From Paenibacillus curdlanolyticus YK9 (GTDB lineage: Bacteria; Bacillota; Bacilli; Paenibacillales; Paenibacillaceae), in contig NZ_AEDD01000003.1 in the NCBI RefSeq assembly GCF_000179615.1, positions 390,363 to 454,362 of the forward strand: 64,000 bases of DNA, given 5' to 3'. Within the stretch, counting starts at the first letter, position 1. Every line of letters starts with the position of its first letter. The notes under the pieces are model-generated. The model was given only the letters and a program-made list of their open reading frames with translations, made no database searches and was not told where the DNA came from. This document shows, piece by piece, positions 35,794-44,147 of this stretch. A program made the translations under genes and the position numbers.

Positions 35794-37689
35794 CTATTTG
35801 GATTCAGCAAACCATGTTAAGGCTACATTGTTTACGCCAGCGATTGGAGCCGTCTCGAATCGGACAACAATGTATTGGGCATTGGCATCGATATCTCGAA
35901 CCCTTGCGATCCCTGAATCCTGCGATGCCGCATTCACGAAGTAAGACGTTGGACGAACGGATAAACCATGCGGGATAACTACGGTTACGGTTTGGCCATC
36001 TCCATTAAAGAGCGCCTTGCCGGAATTGCTCTCTATCCATTTTGAGCCTGACCAAACAATCGGCTTGCCAATCACGTTATCCAAATAGGTAATGCCAGGA
36101 ATCAAACCTGTATCAATCGTTGTAGGACGGACTGAAATACGAGGAGCTGCTGGAGGAAAACAATATTGGACGCCTGCCCTGCTTATACAACCGTAGTACG
36201 TGTTCTTATCCCGCCAATCTGAGCTCGCGCCTTTAATTTCTTTAAGCCCGGATGAGGTAATTGAGTTGTTGATAATCTGGTTGCCTTCAGCATCGGCTTG
36301 AAGAAATACCGCGTACAGCGTTAAGGAGGAATTCGATATCGTATTGAGCGCCATAATGATATTCTTACCCGATACAATCACGGGCACACTGCTTTTAATC
36401 GTATTTTGAACTGCAGAGGAATGATCATACAGGGAGAGTGATCGTCCCACTTCCGGCTGATAGGCATCCAATATAAAATTATTCGATGCTTTTGCGCCAT
36501 TCAACAGCTCGATTCCTACTTCCGCACCCTTTATTGTATTGCCCGTTACTAATACATCCCCACTCACAAAAATCGCTTTATGCGGACCATCCGGATAAAT
36601 GCGATTAAAGGCAATTGTTGCGTAATTGACTGTCACGGCTCCTGTTCTCACCTGAATGACGGCTCTCGGATTTTTCTTTGCAAGGCCTTGAACCGTATTG
36701 TAAGAAATATCAATATCCCAGCCCGGAACCAAGTACGGATTAAAATTCGGATTATCAGATACGGTAATCGCAGTTGTCACTACATTCACCAAGCGGTTTT
36801 TCATCACTTTGGCAACGGTCAAACCGGAAAGAATAATGCCGAATGCCGTGTCAAAAATCCGATTATCTTCAATCGTCATATTATCGTTAGAATGCGCTCC
36901 TGATTCCGCATTGCACGTTATGCCCCCGCCATGAGCCGGTGCTGCAGCGTTGCCTCCGGACATCGTCTCCCACATCACAGCATCCAAATCCTTGTTAATG
37001 GGATCATGAAGAAAATTTCTAGCGATAATGAGATCTGTAGTCCCTTTATTCAGTATGCCATCGCCCAAGTAAGCAAAAACCTCATTATCTTCGATCTCAA
37101 CTTGCTTGCTTGTTCGCGTAACGACGGGTTCCTCGCCGAGATGATGAAGCGTATTTTTGTAAATTCTAAATATCCTGCAATCATTCATGCCGATGCCATC
37201 GGTAAACTTGGAAACCTCGTTCCGACTCACATCCGTATTGCTGCAGTACCCGAAATACAGCCCTGTCTTGGCAGCGCCCCATAATGCTTGGCTAGACCTG
37301 ACTACTTTCAGGCCGCTCACCGTCAGGCCATCGCAATAAGTAAAGCTTAGCCCCTGCTCAATAACTTCAATAGTCGCCCCGTTTCCTTCAATTCGTAAAT
37401 CCTTTTTGCCGCTGAACGTATACAGAAATCCCGCACGCGTTGTTTTGTAATAAGCCCCTGGCGGAAAAACCAAGCAATCGCCAGACTTAAGCGTATTAAA
37501 AGCATTGGTTAGGGCTACCGTATCGTCTGTGATTCCATCCCCTTTAGCCCCCTTCCAGTTCGCATTGATTCCTCGCACTCTGAATTCTGAATCTATAGCT
37601 TCAAAGTTGTAAGCAAGCTCCTCCACCGTAAAGGCTTCATTGGGATTCCAATCATGCAGATTCATATTGACTGTTTTCTTACTAGACAT
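35794..37689 (-). CDS. Right-handed beta-helix (pectate-lyase-3-like) protein without signal peptide
   Basis: About 631 aa. Residues near 50 carry the phage-spike and pectate-lyase-3 opening WKGAKGDGITDDTVALTNAFNTL. A long series of short parallel-beta repeats follows, such as IEDNEVFAY, IARNFLHD and IEDNRIFDT. The last 70 residues (VTVVIPHGLSVRPTSYFVNAA...) resemble C-terminal domains of phage tail proteins. No signal peptide or anchor is seen. AAGGTGG precedes the ATG at 37689. It may be a polysaccharide-binding or -cleaving protein, or a relic of a tail spike; catalytic residues cannot be assigned. It lies next to the acyltransferase in the same direction. Confidence 0.8.
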   Translation of the reverse strand: MSSKKTVNMNLHDWNPNEAFTVEELAYNFEAIDSEFRVRGINANWKGAKGDGITDDTVALTNAFNTLKSGDCLVFPPGAYYKTTRAGFLYTFSGKKDLRIEGNGATIEVIEQGLSFTYCDGLTVSGLKVVRSSQALWGAAKTGLYFGYCSNTDVSRNEVSKFTDGIGMNDCRIFRIYKNTLHHLGEEPVVTRTSKQVEIEDNEVFAYLGDGILNKGTTDLIIARNFLHDPINKDLDAVMWETMSGGNAAAPAHGGGITCNAESGAHSNDNMTIEDNRIFDTAFGIILSGLTVAKVMKNRLVNVVTTAITVSDNPNFNPYLVPGWDIDISYNTVQGLAKKNPRAVIQVRTGAVTVNYATIAFNRIYPDGPHKAIFVSGDVLVTGNTIKGAEVGIELLNGAKASNNFILDAYQPEVGRSLSLYDHSSAVQNTIKSSVPVIVSGKNIIMALNTISNSSLTLYAVFLQADAEGNQIINNSITSSGLKEIKGASSDWRDKNTYYGCISRAGVQYCFPPAAPRISVRPTTIDTGLIPGITYLDNVIGKPIVWSGSKWIESNSGKALFNGDGQTVTVVIPHGLSVRPTSYFVNAASQDSGIARVRDIDANAQYIVVRFETAPIAGVNNVALTWFAESK

Positions 37690-37793
37690 AGCAGCATCCA
37701 CCACCTTATTTTTAATTGGTAAACCGCGGATGCCGCATTATATGCCTAATAAGTGAACGATATATCTGTAAAATTTATAAATGTGCGGTGAAA

Positions 37794-39827
37794 TTATGCA
37801 TGCACGATCTGCGTAGCGCTGCCTGTATCGTTGTCTCCTTTGCCAGCCTTCTTATGCGCCAGCGTAAAGTACACGAGCGAAAGCACAGCAAACGCAGCAG
37901 CATAGATCGCCAGAATGCCCATGTCATGGCGGACAACCGCGTAGTCGCCGCTGGACACGGCTGCTTTAAAGCCCGATACCGAGTAGGTCATCGGCATGAA
38001 TTCGCCAACCTTTTGCAGCCATACCGGTACCAGCTCCTTCGGATAAGTGCCGGAGCTGCTCGTTAGCTGCAGAATCATAATAATGACGGCAATGAATCGG
38101 CCTGGCTGATCCAGCAGCGTGACGATGAACTGTACGATCATCATAAACGTTAAGCTCGTAACGACGGAGAGCCCGACGAACCAGCCAATGCTCTGCACCT
38201 CAAGCCCCACGCCATAGAGCAAAATAGCGTCAGCAATGAAAGCTTGAATGATGCCGACGAAGACGAACAGCAGCGACTTGCTCGCGAACCAGCTTGCGCC
38301 GGAGCGCGGTCTGCCTGCGCTGCCGCGCATCGGCAGGACGATCGTCGACAAGAGCGCGCCGACGAACAGGCCAAGCGACAAGCTGTACGGCGCAAAGCCT
38401 GTGCCGTAGTTCGGAACCTCGGTCAGCTTCTTCTCGCTGACCTCGACCGGGCCGGCGAACATATCCGCCTGCTGCTCGTTGCCCTTGGCAACGCTGACGT
38501 CCTGCGAGGCCTCGCCAAGCTTGCCGGCCAGCTCCGCGGAGCCGTCGGCCAGCTGGCCGACGCCGCTTGCGAGCGCCGCCGAGCCGTCGGCGAGCTTGCC
38601 CGAGCCGCTCGCCAGCTTCGCGGCGCCGGCATTCGCCGCGGCCGCGCCCTGGGCGGCCTGCTGCGCGCCGGCCGCCAGCGTCTTCGCTCCGGCGGCCAGC
38701 TTCGCGCCGCCGGTCGCCGCGCCTTCGAGCTTCGCATCGAAGGCGGTCAACCCCTGCAGCAGGGCGGATTGCCCCTGCTGCAAGGCACTCGCGCCCGCGG
38801 CCAGCTTCTCGCCGCCGGTCGCGAGCTGATCCGCGCCCGCGGCAAGCGCCTTGGCCGCGGCGATCAGCTTCTGCAGCGCCTCGTCCTGCGCTGCATCAGG
38901 GCTTGCGGCGGCGGCATAGCCGTCGAGGCCCGCCGCAAGCTGTGCGGCGCCGGCGGCGAGCTTCGCCTCCGCCGCCTTCGCCGATGCGGTTCCGGCAGCC
39001 AGCTGAGCGCCGGCTTCCTTCACCTTCGTAGCGCCGTCCTTCAATTGGCCGGACGCCGCCTCCAGCTTCGACAAGCCGTCCGATAACGCGGACGCGCTCG
39101 TCGATAACGTCGACGCCCCGGCGGATACCTTCGCCGTGCCTTCGCTCAGCTTGCTGACCCCGCTCTCCAGCCCGAGCGTACCGTCAGCTAATTTCGCGAG
39201 ATTTTGCTGCAGCGTCGCCGCGCCATCCTTCGCTTTCGATGCGCCATCATGCAGCTTCGATGCGCCTTCGCTTGCATCGGCGAAGCCATCCGCCGCTTTG
39301 CCAAACTGCTCGAACACCGTTTCCGCATACGATTTGGTCACTTCTTTGGATACGGTCGATTTCAGCTCCTGCACGGCCGTTACGCCGATCTTCGCCGCTG
39401 CGAAGCTCAAGCTTTCATTCGTGACGTACACGAGCTGAGACGGCTTCGGATTCGCGTCCAGCAGCGTTGTCGCTTGCTTCGAGAAATCCGACGGAATCTC
39501 AAGCGCCATGTAATAGTCGCCATCCTCTAGCCCCTGCTCCGCCTGCTCCTTATTGACATAAGCCCACTTGAACTTATCATTTTCCTTCAGCTTCTTTACG
39601 AGATCATTGCCAATTGCCAGCTGCTTGCCGTCCAGCACTGCCCCCTGATCCTCATTGACCACTGCAATCGGCAGGCTGCTCGTTTTGCCATACGGGTCCC
39701 AAAACGCCCCTACGAGCATGCCGCTATACATGATGGGAATAAACAAAATGCCGATGACCGAAATGAGCACCTTCTTGTTTCTTACAATATCGAGCAGCTC
39801 CTGCCCGAACAACCGAACGCCCTGCAT
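37794..39827 (-). CDS. yhgE: YhgE/Pip family membrane protein
   Basis: A 677-aa protein of the phage-infection-protein family. One N-terminal helix (VLISVIGILFIPIMYSGMLVGAF) is followed by WDPYGKTSSLPIAVVNEDQGA. A very long coiled region rich in Ala and Gly comes next, built of imperfect repeats (DGAxxLxxGxxxL, roughly residues 185-440). Five C-terminal ABC-2-like helices end the protein. The family is linked to export of type VII-like substrates and to phage receptors; the function is not settled. The GC-rich repeat stretch gives many false antisense frames. AGGAGGAGATTAGG precedes the ATG. The TetR gene directly upstream and a matching palindrome suggest regulation. Confidence 0.92.
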   Translation of the reverse strand: MQGVRLFGQELLDIVRNKKVLISVIGILFIPIMYSGMLVGAFWDPYGKTSSLPIAVVNEDQGAVLDGKQLAIGNDLVKKLKENDKFKWAYVNKEQAEQGLEDGDYYMALEIPSDFSKQATTLLDANPKPSQLVYVTNESLSFAAAKIGVTAVQELKSTVSKEVTKSYAETVFEQFGKAADGFADASEGASKLHDGASKAKDGAATLQQNLAKLADGTLGLESGVSKLSEGTAKVSAGASTLSTSASALSDGLSKLEAASGQLKDGATKVKEAGAQLAAGTASAKAAEAKLAAGAAQLAAGLDGYAAAASPDAAQDEALQKLIAAAKALAAGADQLATGGEKLAAGASALQQGQSALLQGLTAFDAKLEGAATGGAKLAAGAKTLAAGAQQAAQGAAAANAGAAKLASGSGKLADGSAALASGVGQLADGSAELAGKLGEASQDVSVAKGNEQQADMFAGPVEVSEKKLTEVPNYGTGFAPYSLSLGLFVGALLSTIVLPMRGSAGRPRSGASWFASKSLLFVFVGIIQAFIADAILLYGVGLEVQSIGWFVGLSVVTSLTFMMIVQFIVTLLDQPGRFIAVIIMILQLTSSSGTYPKELVPVWLQKVGEFMPMTYSVSGFKAAVSSGDYAVVRHDMGILAIYAAAFAVLSLVYFTLAHKKAGKGDNDTGSATQIVHA

Positions 39828-39863
39828 CCTAATCTCCTCCTCATACCATTCACGTTCAACGAC

Positions 39864-39886
39864 TGACTAAATTGTTCAATTGGTCA
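39864..39886. promoter_or_regulatory. TetR-type operator upstream of yhgE
   Basis: A 23-bp site TGACTAA-N9-TTGGTCA with one mismatch between arms. It lies 37-59 bases upstream of the yhgE start. A 23-bp site with the same TGAC/GTCA ends lies upstream of the tetR gene at 40563. Confidence 0.6.
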
Positions 39887-39916
39887 ATTTCTCTTAAAAA
39901 AAGAGAGCGCTCTGCT

Positions 39917-40525
39917 CTACACGTCACGCTCTTCTCCTTGCTTTGCACAGATGCCGTACCGAAACAAAGAGGTGAATTGCTCCGCCACTTCTTCCTTCGT
40001 CAGCGGTTCATGCCGTTTGCTCCATTCCGCAGCCAACGCCAGATACATCCGAATCATTAAGAAAGCCGTCAACGAAGGGTTCATCTCGCGCAGCTCGCCT
40101 TTCTGCTGCGCCTGCTCGATCTCCCGTTCAATAAATAAAATAACGGCCTCTTCCATCATCGACAGCCCTTCCTGCACGGTTGGCGTGCCGAGCTCCCGGA
40201 ACTCCTGAGCCAGCTTAATGAACAGCTCATGCGTTTCACGGAATTGAAGCACCCCATGCAAAGCGTCCGTCAGATTTTCGAAAAAGGATCGCGAGCTGTC
40301 GATGCGGGTCACAACAGCCGCCTTCATCTCCGCGGTTAGCTGCCGAATGATCTCGCCGAACAATTCCTCTTTCGTGGCAAAAAACGTATAGATGGTTCCT
40401 TTGCCTACGCCGGCCAGCTTCGATACGAGATCCATCGTCGTCGCTTTATACCCGAACATCGTAAACGACTTTTCCGCTGCCTCTACGATGAGACGCTTCC
40501 GATCCAGCGTTTTTCGTTCCAGCAT
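39917..40525 (-). CDS. TetR/AcrR family regulator of yhgE
   Basis: A 202-aa regulator. The N-terminal DNA-binding domain reads DRKRLIVEAAEKSFTMFGYKATTMDLVSKLAGVGKGTIYTFFATKEELFGEII, a full TetR helix-turn-helix. The helical C-terminal ligand domain has FLMIRMYLALAAEWS. The ATG at 40525 has AGGAGTG upstream; the frame opens 17 codons earlier, over the likely operator. It is co-directional with yhgE, 89 bases before it. Palindromes at 39864 and 40563 suggest that it represses both itself and yhgE; the inducer is unknown. Confidence 0.92.
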   Translation of the reverse strand: MLERKTLDRKRLIVEAAEKSFTMFGYKATTMDLVSKLAGVGKGTIYTFFATKEELFGEIIRQLTAEMKAAVVTRIDSSRSFFENLTDALHGVLQFRETHELFIKLAQEFRELGTPTVQEGLSMMEEAVILFIEREIEQAQQKGELREMNPSLTAFLMIRMYLALAAEWSKRHEPLTKEEVAEQFTSLFRYGICAKQGEERDV

Positions 40526-40562
40526 GCGTGCATCACTCCTTCTGATCCGTTTATCGAGAAAC

Positions 40563-40585
40563 TGACCATAATTCAATTCCGGTCA
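40563..40585. promoter_or_regulatory. TetR-type operator upstream of the tetR gene
   Basis: The 23-bp palindrome TGACC-N13-GGTCA has perfect 5-bp ends and is followed by another GGTCA. It lies about 38 bases upstream of the tetR start, where it would allow autoregulation. It shares its length and end sequence with the site before yhgE. Confidence 0.6.
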
Positions 40586-40658
40586 ATCGGTCATTCAGTC
40601 AAAAAGTAGCATACCACGAATCGCCGCTTCCCTCAAGTGGCGATTCGCAATTTTGCAT

Positions 40659-41051
40659 TTACAGTCGATAGTCCTTCTTCACGATTTCCAGCGTTTCCAA
40701 TCCCCGCTCCGCCCAGCGCTTCAAGCGATCCAGCTCAGCCGCCTCCGCTTCCAGCGTACGGATAAGCGATTCCTTATAAGGAGGAATTTCGCCGCTATAG
40801 GATTCAAGGTCTTGATAAGCCGTCAACGCTTTCTCGTTATGGCTGAGCGCTCGCCGCTCGTGGAACATCGGAACATCCGGATCGTACGGGTAATGCAGAT
40901 TGCCTTGCTGCGGATGCTTCAGCACAGCCAGTACCTGCACGACAGCTCTTGGTCCGCCGCTCTCTACTACTTTACCGGCGTAAACGCCCGTTTTATACGT
41001 CATTTGAACGATGCTATCGACCGCAGGCTGCTGCTCAATGGAATACCGCAT
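40659..41051 (-). CDS. kapB: Kinase-associated protein B (KapB) family
   Basis: A 130-aa soluble protein. The N-terminal beta domain (VQMTYKTGVYAGKVVESGGPRAVVQVLAVLKHPQQG) and the helical C-terminus (YSGEIPPYKESLIRTLEAEAAELDRLKRWAERGLETLEIVKKDY) match KapB. In B. subtilis KapB is needed for the sporulation kinase KinB to feed the Spo0A phosphorelay, and it was described as a lipoprotein. No signal peptide or lipobox is seen here. GAGGAG lies 10 bases before the ATG. No KinB-like gene is nearby. Confidence 0.85.
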   Translation of the reverse strand: MRYSIEQQPAVDSIVQMTYKTGVYAGKVVESGGPRAVVQVLAVLKHPQQGNLHYPYDPDVPMFHERRALSHNEKALTAYQDLESYSGEIPPYKESLIRTLEAEAAELDRLKRWAERGLETLEIVKKDYRL

Positions 41052-41259
41052 CTTTTTACAACTCCTCTTCGTCTATATAGCGATTATGAAGAATCACCGC
41101 GAATAACCTAAAATTTAGCTTAAATTATTCTCCTATACGTTGGCAACTGCCAATTGTGTTCTTGTGTTTACAGGTAGAACCATCGTAATATGGTAATAAG
41201 ATAATTGCCGCATAATATGCGGTTTTATTAATGATGCGGTTAGAAAAGTAGGTGAGTCC

Positions 41260-42381
41260 ATGCGTAAGAAAAGAGTACTGCTGCTCTCCGAAGGATTCGG
41301 CTCCGGACATACACAAGCCGCCTACGCACTCGCGGTTGGCTTACGGCTCTCGTCACCCGGCATTCAGACCCGCGTCATCGAGCTAGGGAAGTTTCTTAAC
41401 CCTGTCGTAGGTCCCTTAATCGTGTCCGCTTACCGGAAGACCGTTAGCAAACAACCGAAGCTTGTCGGCTTGATGTATAGAAGCAATTACAATAAATCGC
41501 TCAACCGCTTCACCCAGCTTGCGCTGCATCGCGTGTTTTATACCCATACCTCGCAAGTGATTGATCAGTTGAAGCCCGATTTGATCGTATGCACCCATCC
41601 CGTTCCGAATGCAGTCGTTTCGAGACTGAAGCGGCTTGGGCAAGAAGATGTGCAATTATGTACGGTTATTACGGATTATGACGCGCACGGCACTTGGATT
41701 AGTCAGGAAGTGAATCATTATCTGGTATCCACCCCTATCGTTAAGCGCAAGCTGATGGAACGAGGCGTTGAAGAAAGCCGCATTGAGGTTACTGGCATTC
41801 CCGTACACCCAAGCTTCTGGCAGACGAGCGAGCGCGCCGAGGTGCTTAAGCATTTTGGGCTACGCGATATGCCTACTGTGCTCGTCATGGGCGGCGGCTG
41901 GGGCCTGATGGACGACGATGACGATCTCCTCGAGTATATGACCGAGTGGCGCGAGAAGGTTCAGCTCATTATTTGTGTAGGAAGCAATGAGAAGATGCGC
42001 GAGAAAATGATGCAGCACCCGCAATTTAACCATCCGAATATTCATATTCTTGGCTTTACCCGCGAAGTCAACAAGCTGATGGACATCTCCGATTTGCTCG
42101 TTACGAAGCCCGGAGGCATGACCTGTACAGAAGGGCTTAGCAAAGGCTTGCCTATGCTGTTCTACAAGCCGATTCCCGGCCAAGAAGAAGAAAACTGCGA
42201 ATATTTTGTCCAAAATGGCTTCGGCGAGAAGCTGCATACGCAGGATACCATCACCAAATGGTTCAAGCGGCTGCTGGATAAGCCTTCCTTCCTAGAATAT
42301 CGACAAGCGCTTTTGAAGAAGCGCAATGAACAATACGACCCCAAAGAATGTACAGACGCCGTCCTGCGCTATATGCAGTGA
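41260..42381 (+). CDS. UgtP/MGDG-synthase-like glycosyltransferase
   Basis: A 373-aa GT28-type enzyme. The N-terminal VLLLSEGFGSGHTQAAYAL is the MGDG-synthase motif with its catalytic His region. PDLIVCTHPVPNAVVSRLK, ITDYDAHGTWI and VTGIPVHPSFW follow. The C-terminal donor site shows LVMGGGWGLMDD and LLVTKPGGMTCTEGLSKGLPMLFYKPIPGQEEENCEYF. UgtP adds glucose to diacylglycerol for glycolipids and the lipoteichoic acid anchor. The exact sugar and lipid are not certain. AGTAGGTGAGTCC precedes the ATG. It stands alone between kapB (divergent) and the malic enzyme gene. Confidence 0.88.
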   Translation: MRKKRVLLLSEGFGSGHTQAAYALAVGLRLSSPGIQTRVIELGKFLNPVVGPLIVSAYRKTVSKQPKLVGLMYRSNYNKSLNRFTQLALHRVFYTHTSQVIDQLKPDLIVCTHPVPNAVVSRLKRLGQEDVQLCTVITDYDAHGTWISQEVNHYLVSTPIVKRKLMERGVEESRIEVTGIPVHPSFWQTSERAEVLKHFGLRDMPTVLVMGGGWGLMDDDDDLLEYMTEWREKVQLIICVGSNEKMREKMMQHPQFNHPNIHILGFTREVNKLMDISDLLVTKPGGMTCTEGLSKGLPMLFYKPIPGQEEENCEYFVQNGFGEKLHTQDTITKWFKRLLDKPSFLEYRQALLKKRNEQYDPKECTDAVLRYMQ

Positions 42382-42459
42382 CGGCGTTTCATTTCTCACC
42401 ATGAATATTCCGTTGGCAACCCGGGTATAGTTAGCCCATAGAGCAGGAGGGATCGGTGT

Positions 42460-43875
42460 ATGCAAGGGAAAGGTTTAGACGGCAAAACAATTATTCTGCG
42501 TGTTGAGCTGGACGCTCGGAGCGTCGGCTTTGGCGCTGCGGCAGCTGCAATCGAAGCGGCTGGCGGAGATATGATCGCTATCGACGTTATCCAGACGGGG
42601 CGGGACCGTACGGTTCGAGATCTGACGGTCAAAATCGGCGATTCGGCGAGCACAGAGCGCATTTCCCAATCGCTATCCGCCGTACCGGGCGTGAAGCTGG
42701 TCAACGTATCCGACCGGACATTCCTGCTGCATCTGGGCGGCAAAATTACGATTCAGCCGAAGACGCCGATTCAAAACCGCGACGACCTGTCGCGCGTATA
42801 CACGCCAGAAGTGGCGCGCGTATGCACGGCGATTCACGAGGATCCGTCCAAAGCGTTTACGCTGACGATCAAGCGCAATACGGTCGCGGTTGTATCAGAC
42901 GGCAGCGCTGTGCTCGGGCTTGGCAACATTGGCCCTTACGCCGCAATGCCCGTCATGGAAGGCAAGGCGATGCTGTTCAAGCAATTCGCCGATGTCGATG
43001 CCTTTCCGATATGCTTGGATACGCAGGACACCGAGGCGATTATTGCCGCGGTCAAAGGGATTGCCCCAGGCTTTGGCGGCATCAATCTAGAGGATATATC
43101 GGCCCCGCGCTGCTTCGAAATCGAACAGCGGCTGCGGGATGAGCTGGATATCCCCGTCTTCCACGATGATCAGCACGGCACGGCGGTCGTCTTATATGCC
43201 GGACTGCTCAATGCGCTCAAGCTGACTGGGCGTACCCTTGCGACTGCCAAAATCGTCGTATGCGGCATTGGCGCAGCAGGCACCGCATGCACCAAAATGC
43301 TGCTAGCGGGCGGCGCCCGCAACATCGTCGGCATTGACCGTGTCGGCATTCTGACCGTGGACAAATCCTACGCTAACCCGATGTGGCAATGGTATGCGGA
43401 ACATACCAACCCGCAGCGGCTTTCAGGCGGCCTGACGGAGGCGATCGCGGGCGCCGACGTCTTTATCGGCGTATCGGCCGGCGGCATCCTGACGCGCGCC
43501 CATGTCACCTCAATGGCGAATGACCCGATTGTATTCGCTATGGCGAACCCTGAGCCCGAGATCCGTCCCGAGCTGATTGAGGATATCGTCGGCGTATTCG
43601 CTACCGGCCGCTCAGACTATCCGAATCAGATCAACAACGTGCTTTGCTTCCCTGGCATTTTCCGCGGCGCGCTCGATTGTCGCGCTACGGTCATTAATGA
43701 GCAGATGAAGCTGGCAGCGGCCGAAGCCATCGCCTCCGTCATCGGCGAAGACGAGCTGAGCCGCATGTACATCATTCCGAGCGTCTTCAACAGCCGCATC
43801 GTAGAGGAAGTGCGCCGTCGCGTCATTGAAGCCGCCCAGAGCTCCGGCGTGGCACGCCGCCAGCCGCGCGAGTAA
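42460..43875 (+). CDS. NAD-dependent malic enzyme with N-terminal ACT domain
   Basis: A 471-aa enzyme converting malate to pyruvate and CO2. Residues 1-80 (IILRVELDARSVGFGAAAAAIEAAGGDMIAIDVI) form an ACT-like regulatory domain, as in B. subtilis malate dehydrogenases of the YtsJ/MalS relatives. The catalytic part has VYTPEVARVC, SDGSAVLGLGNIGPYAAMPVMEGKAMLFK, PVFHDDQHGTAVV and the dinucleotide motif GIGAAGTA. Later FAMANPEPEI and TGRSDYPNQINN are typical of the short bacterial malic enzymes. AGGAGGGATCGGTGT precedes the ATG; a terminator follows. Confidence 0.93.
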   Translation: MQGKGLDGKTIILRVELDARSVGFGAAAAAIEAAGGDMIAIDVIQTGRDRTVRDLTVKIGDSASTERISQSLSAVPGVKLVNVSDRTFLLHLGGKITIQPKTPIQNRDDLSRVYTPEVARVCTAIHEDPSKAFTLTIKRNTVAVVSDGSAVLGLGNIGPYAAMPVMEGKAMLFKQFADVDAFPICLDTQDTEAIIAAVKGIAPGFGGINLEDISAPRCFEIEQRLRDELDIPVFHDDQHGTAVVLYAGLLNALKLTGRTLATAKIVVCGIGAAGTACTKMLLAGGARNIVGIDRVGILTVDKSYANPMWQWYAEHTNPQRLSGGLTEAIAGADVFIGVSAGGILTRAHVTSMANDPIVFAMANPEPEIRPELIEDIVGVFATGRSDYPNQINNVLCFPGIFRGALDCRATVINEQMKLAAAEAIASVIGEDELSRMYIIPSVFNSRIVEEVRRRVIEAAQSSGVARRQPRE

Positions 43876-43936
43876 ATGCTAGTGCAGCACCGCTAGAGTG
43901 CGTGTTGTATAATTAGCAATTAGCTGCGCACAAACA

Positions 43937-43979
43937 CTGCCCAACTCACTGCCTATTGGCACTGTGAGTTGGGCAGTTT
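43937..43979 (+). terminator. Terminator of the malic enzyme gene
   Basis: A 13-bp perfect stem, CTGCCCAACTCAC with GTGAGTTGGGCAG, closes a 14-base loop and is followed by TTT. Confidence 0.75.
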
Positions 43980-44074
43980 GCATGTTAGCATTTTTGCACA
44001 TTTGCACACCTATATCTCGCACACCTCTTCCCTGAGTTAAATGCCCATATTTGTGTTTATGCCATAATAAAAAT

Positions 44075-44121
44075 CCGCCTCGACGGTCAATCATTCAGAT
44101 GAATGTTGAGCCGCGAGGCGG
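44075..44121 (-). terminator. Terminator of the alpha-xylosidase gene
   Basis: CCGCCTCG pairs with CGAGGCGG around an inner CATTCATCTGAATG hairpin; on the minus strand ATTTTTATT follows. Confidence 0.8.
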
Positions 44122-44147
44122 TCCGCATGGAAATGGTTATTTTGGCG

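Noticed and set aside
38244-39086. Long plus-strand frames opposite yhgE
   Set aside because: They are produced by the GC-rich Ala/Gly repeat stretch of yhgE and have Arg/Ala-rich shadow composition.
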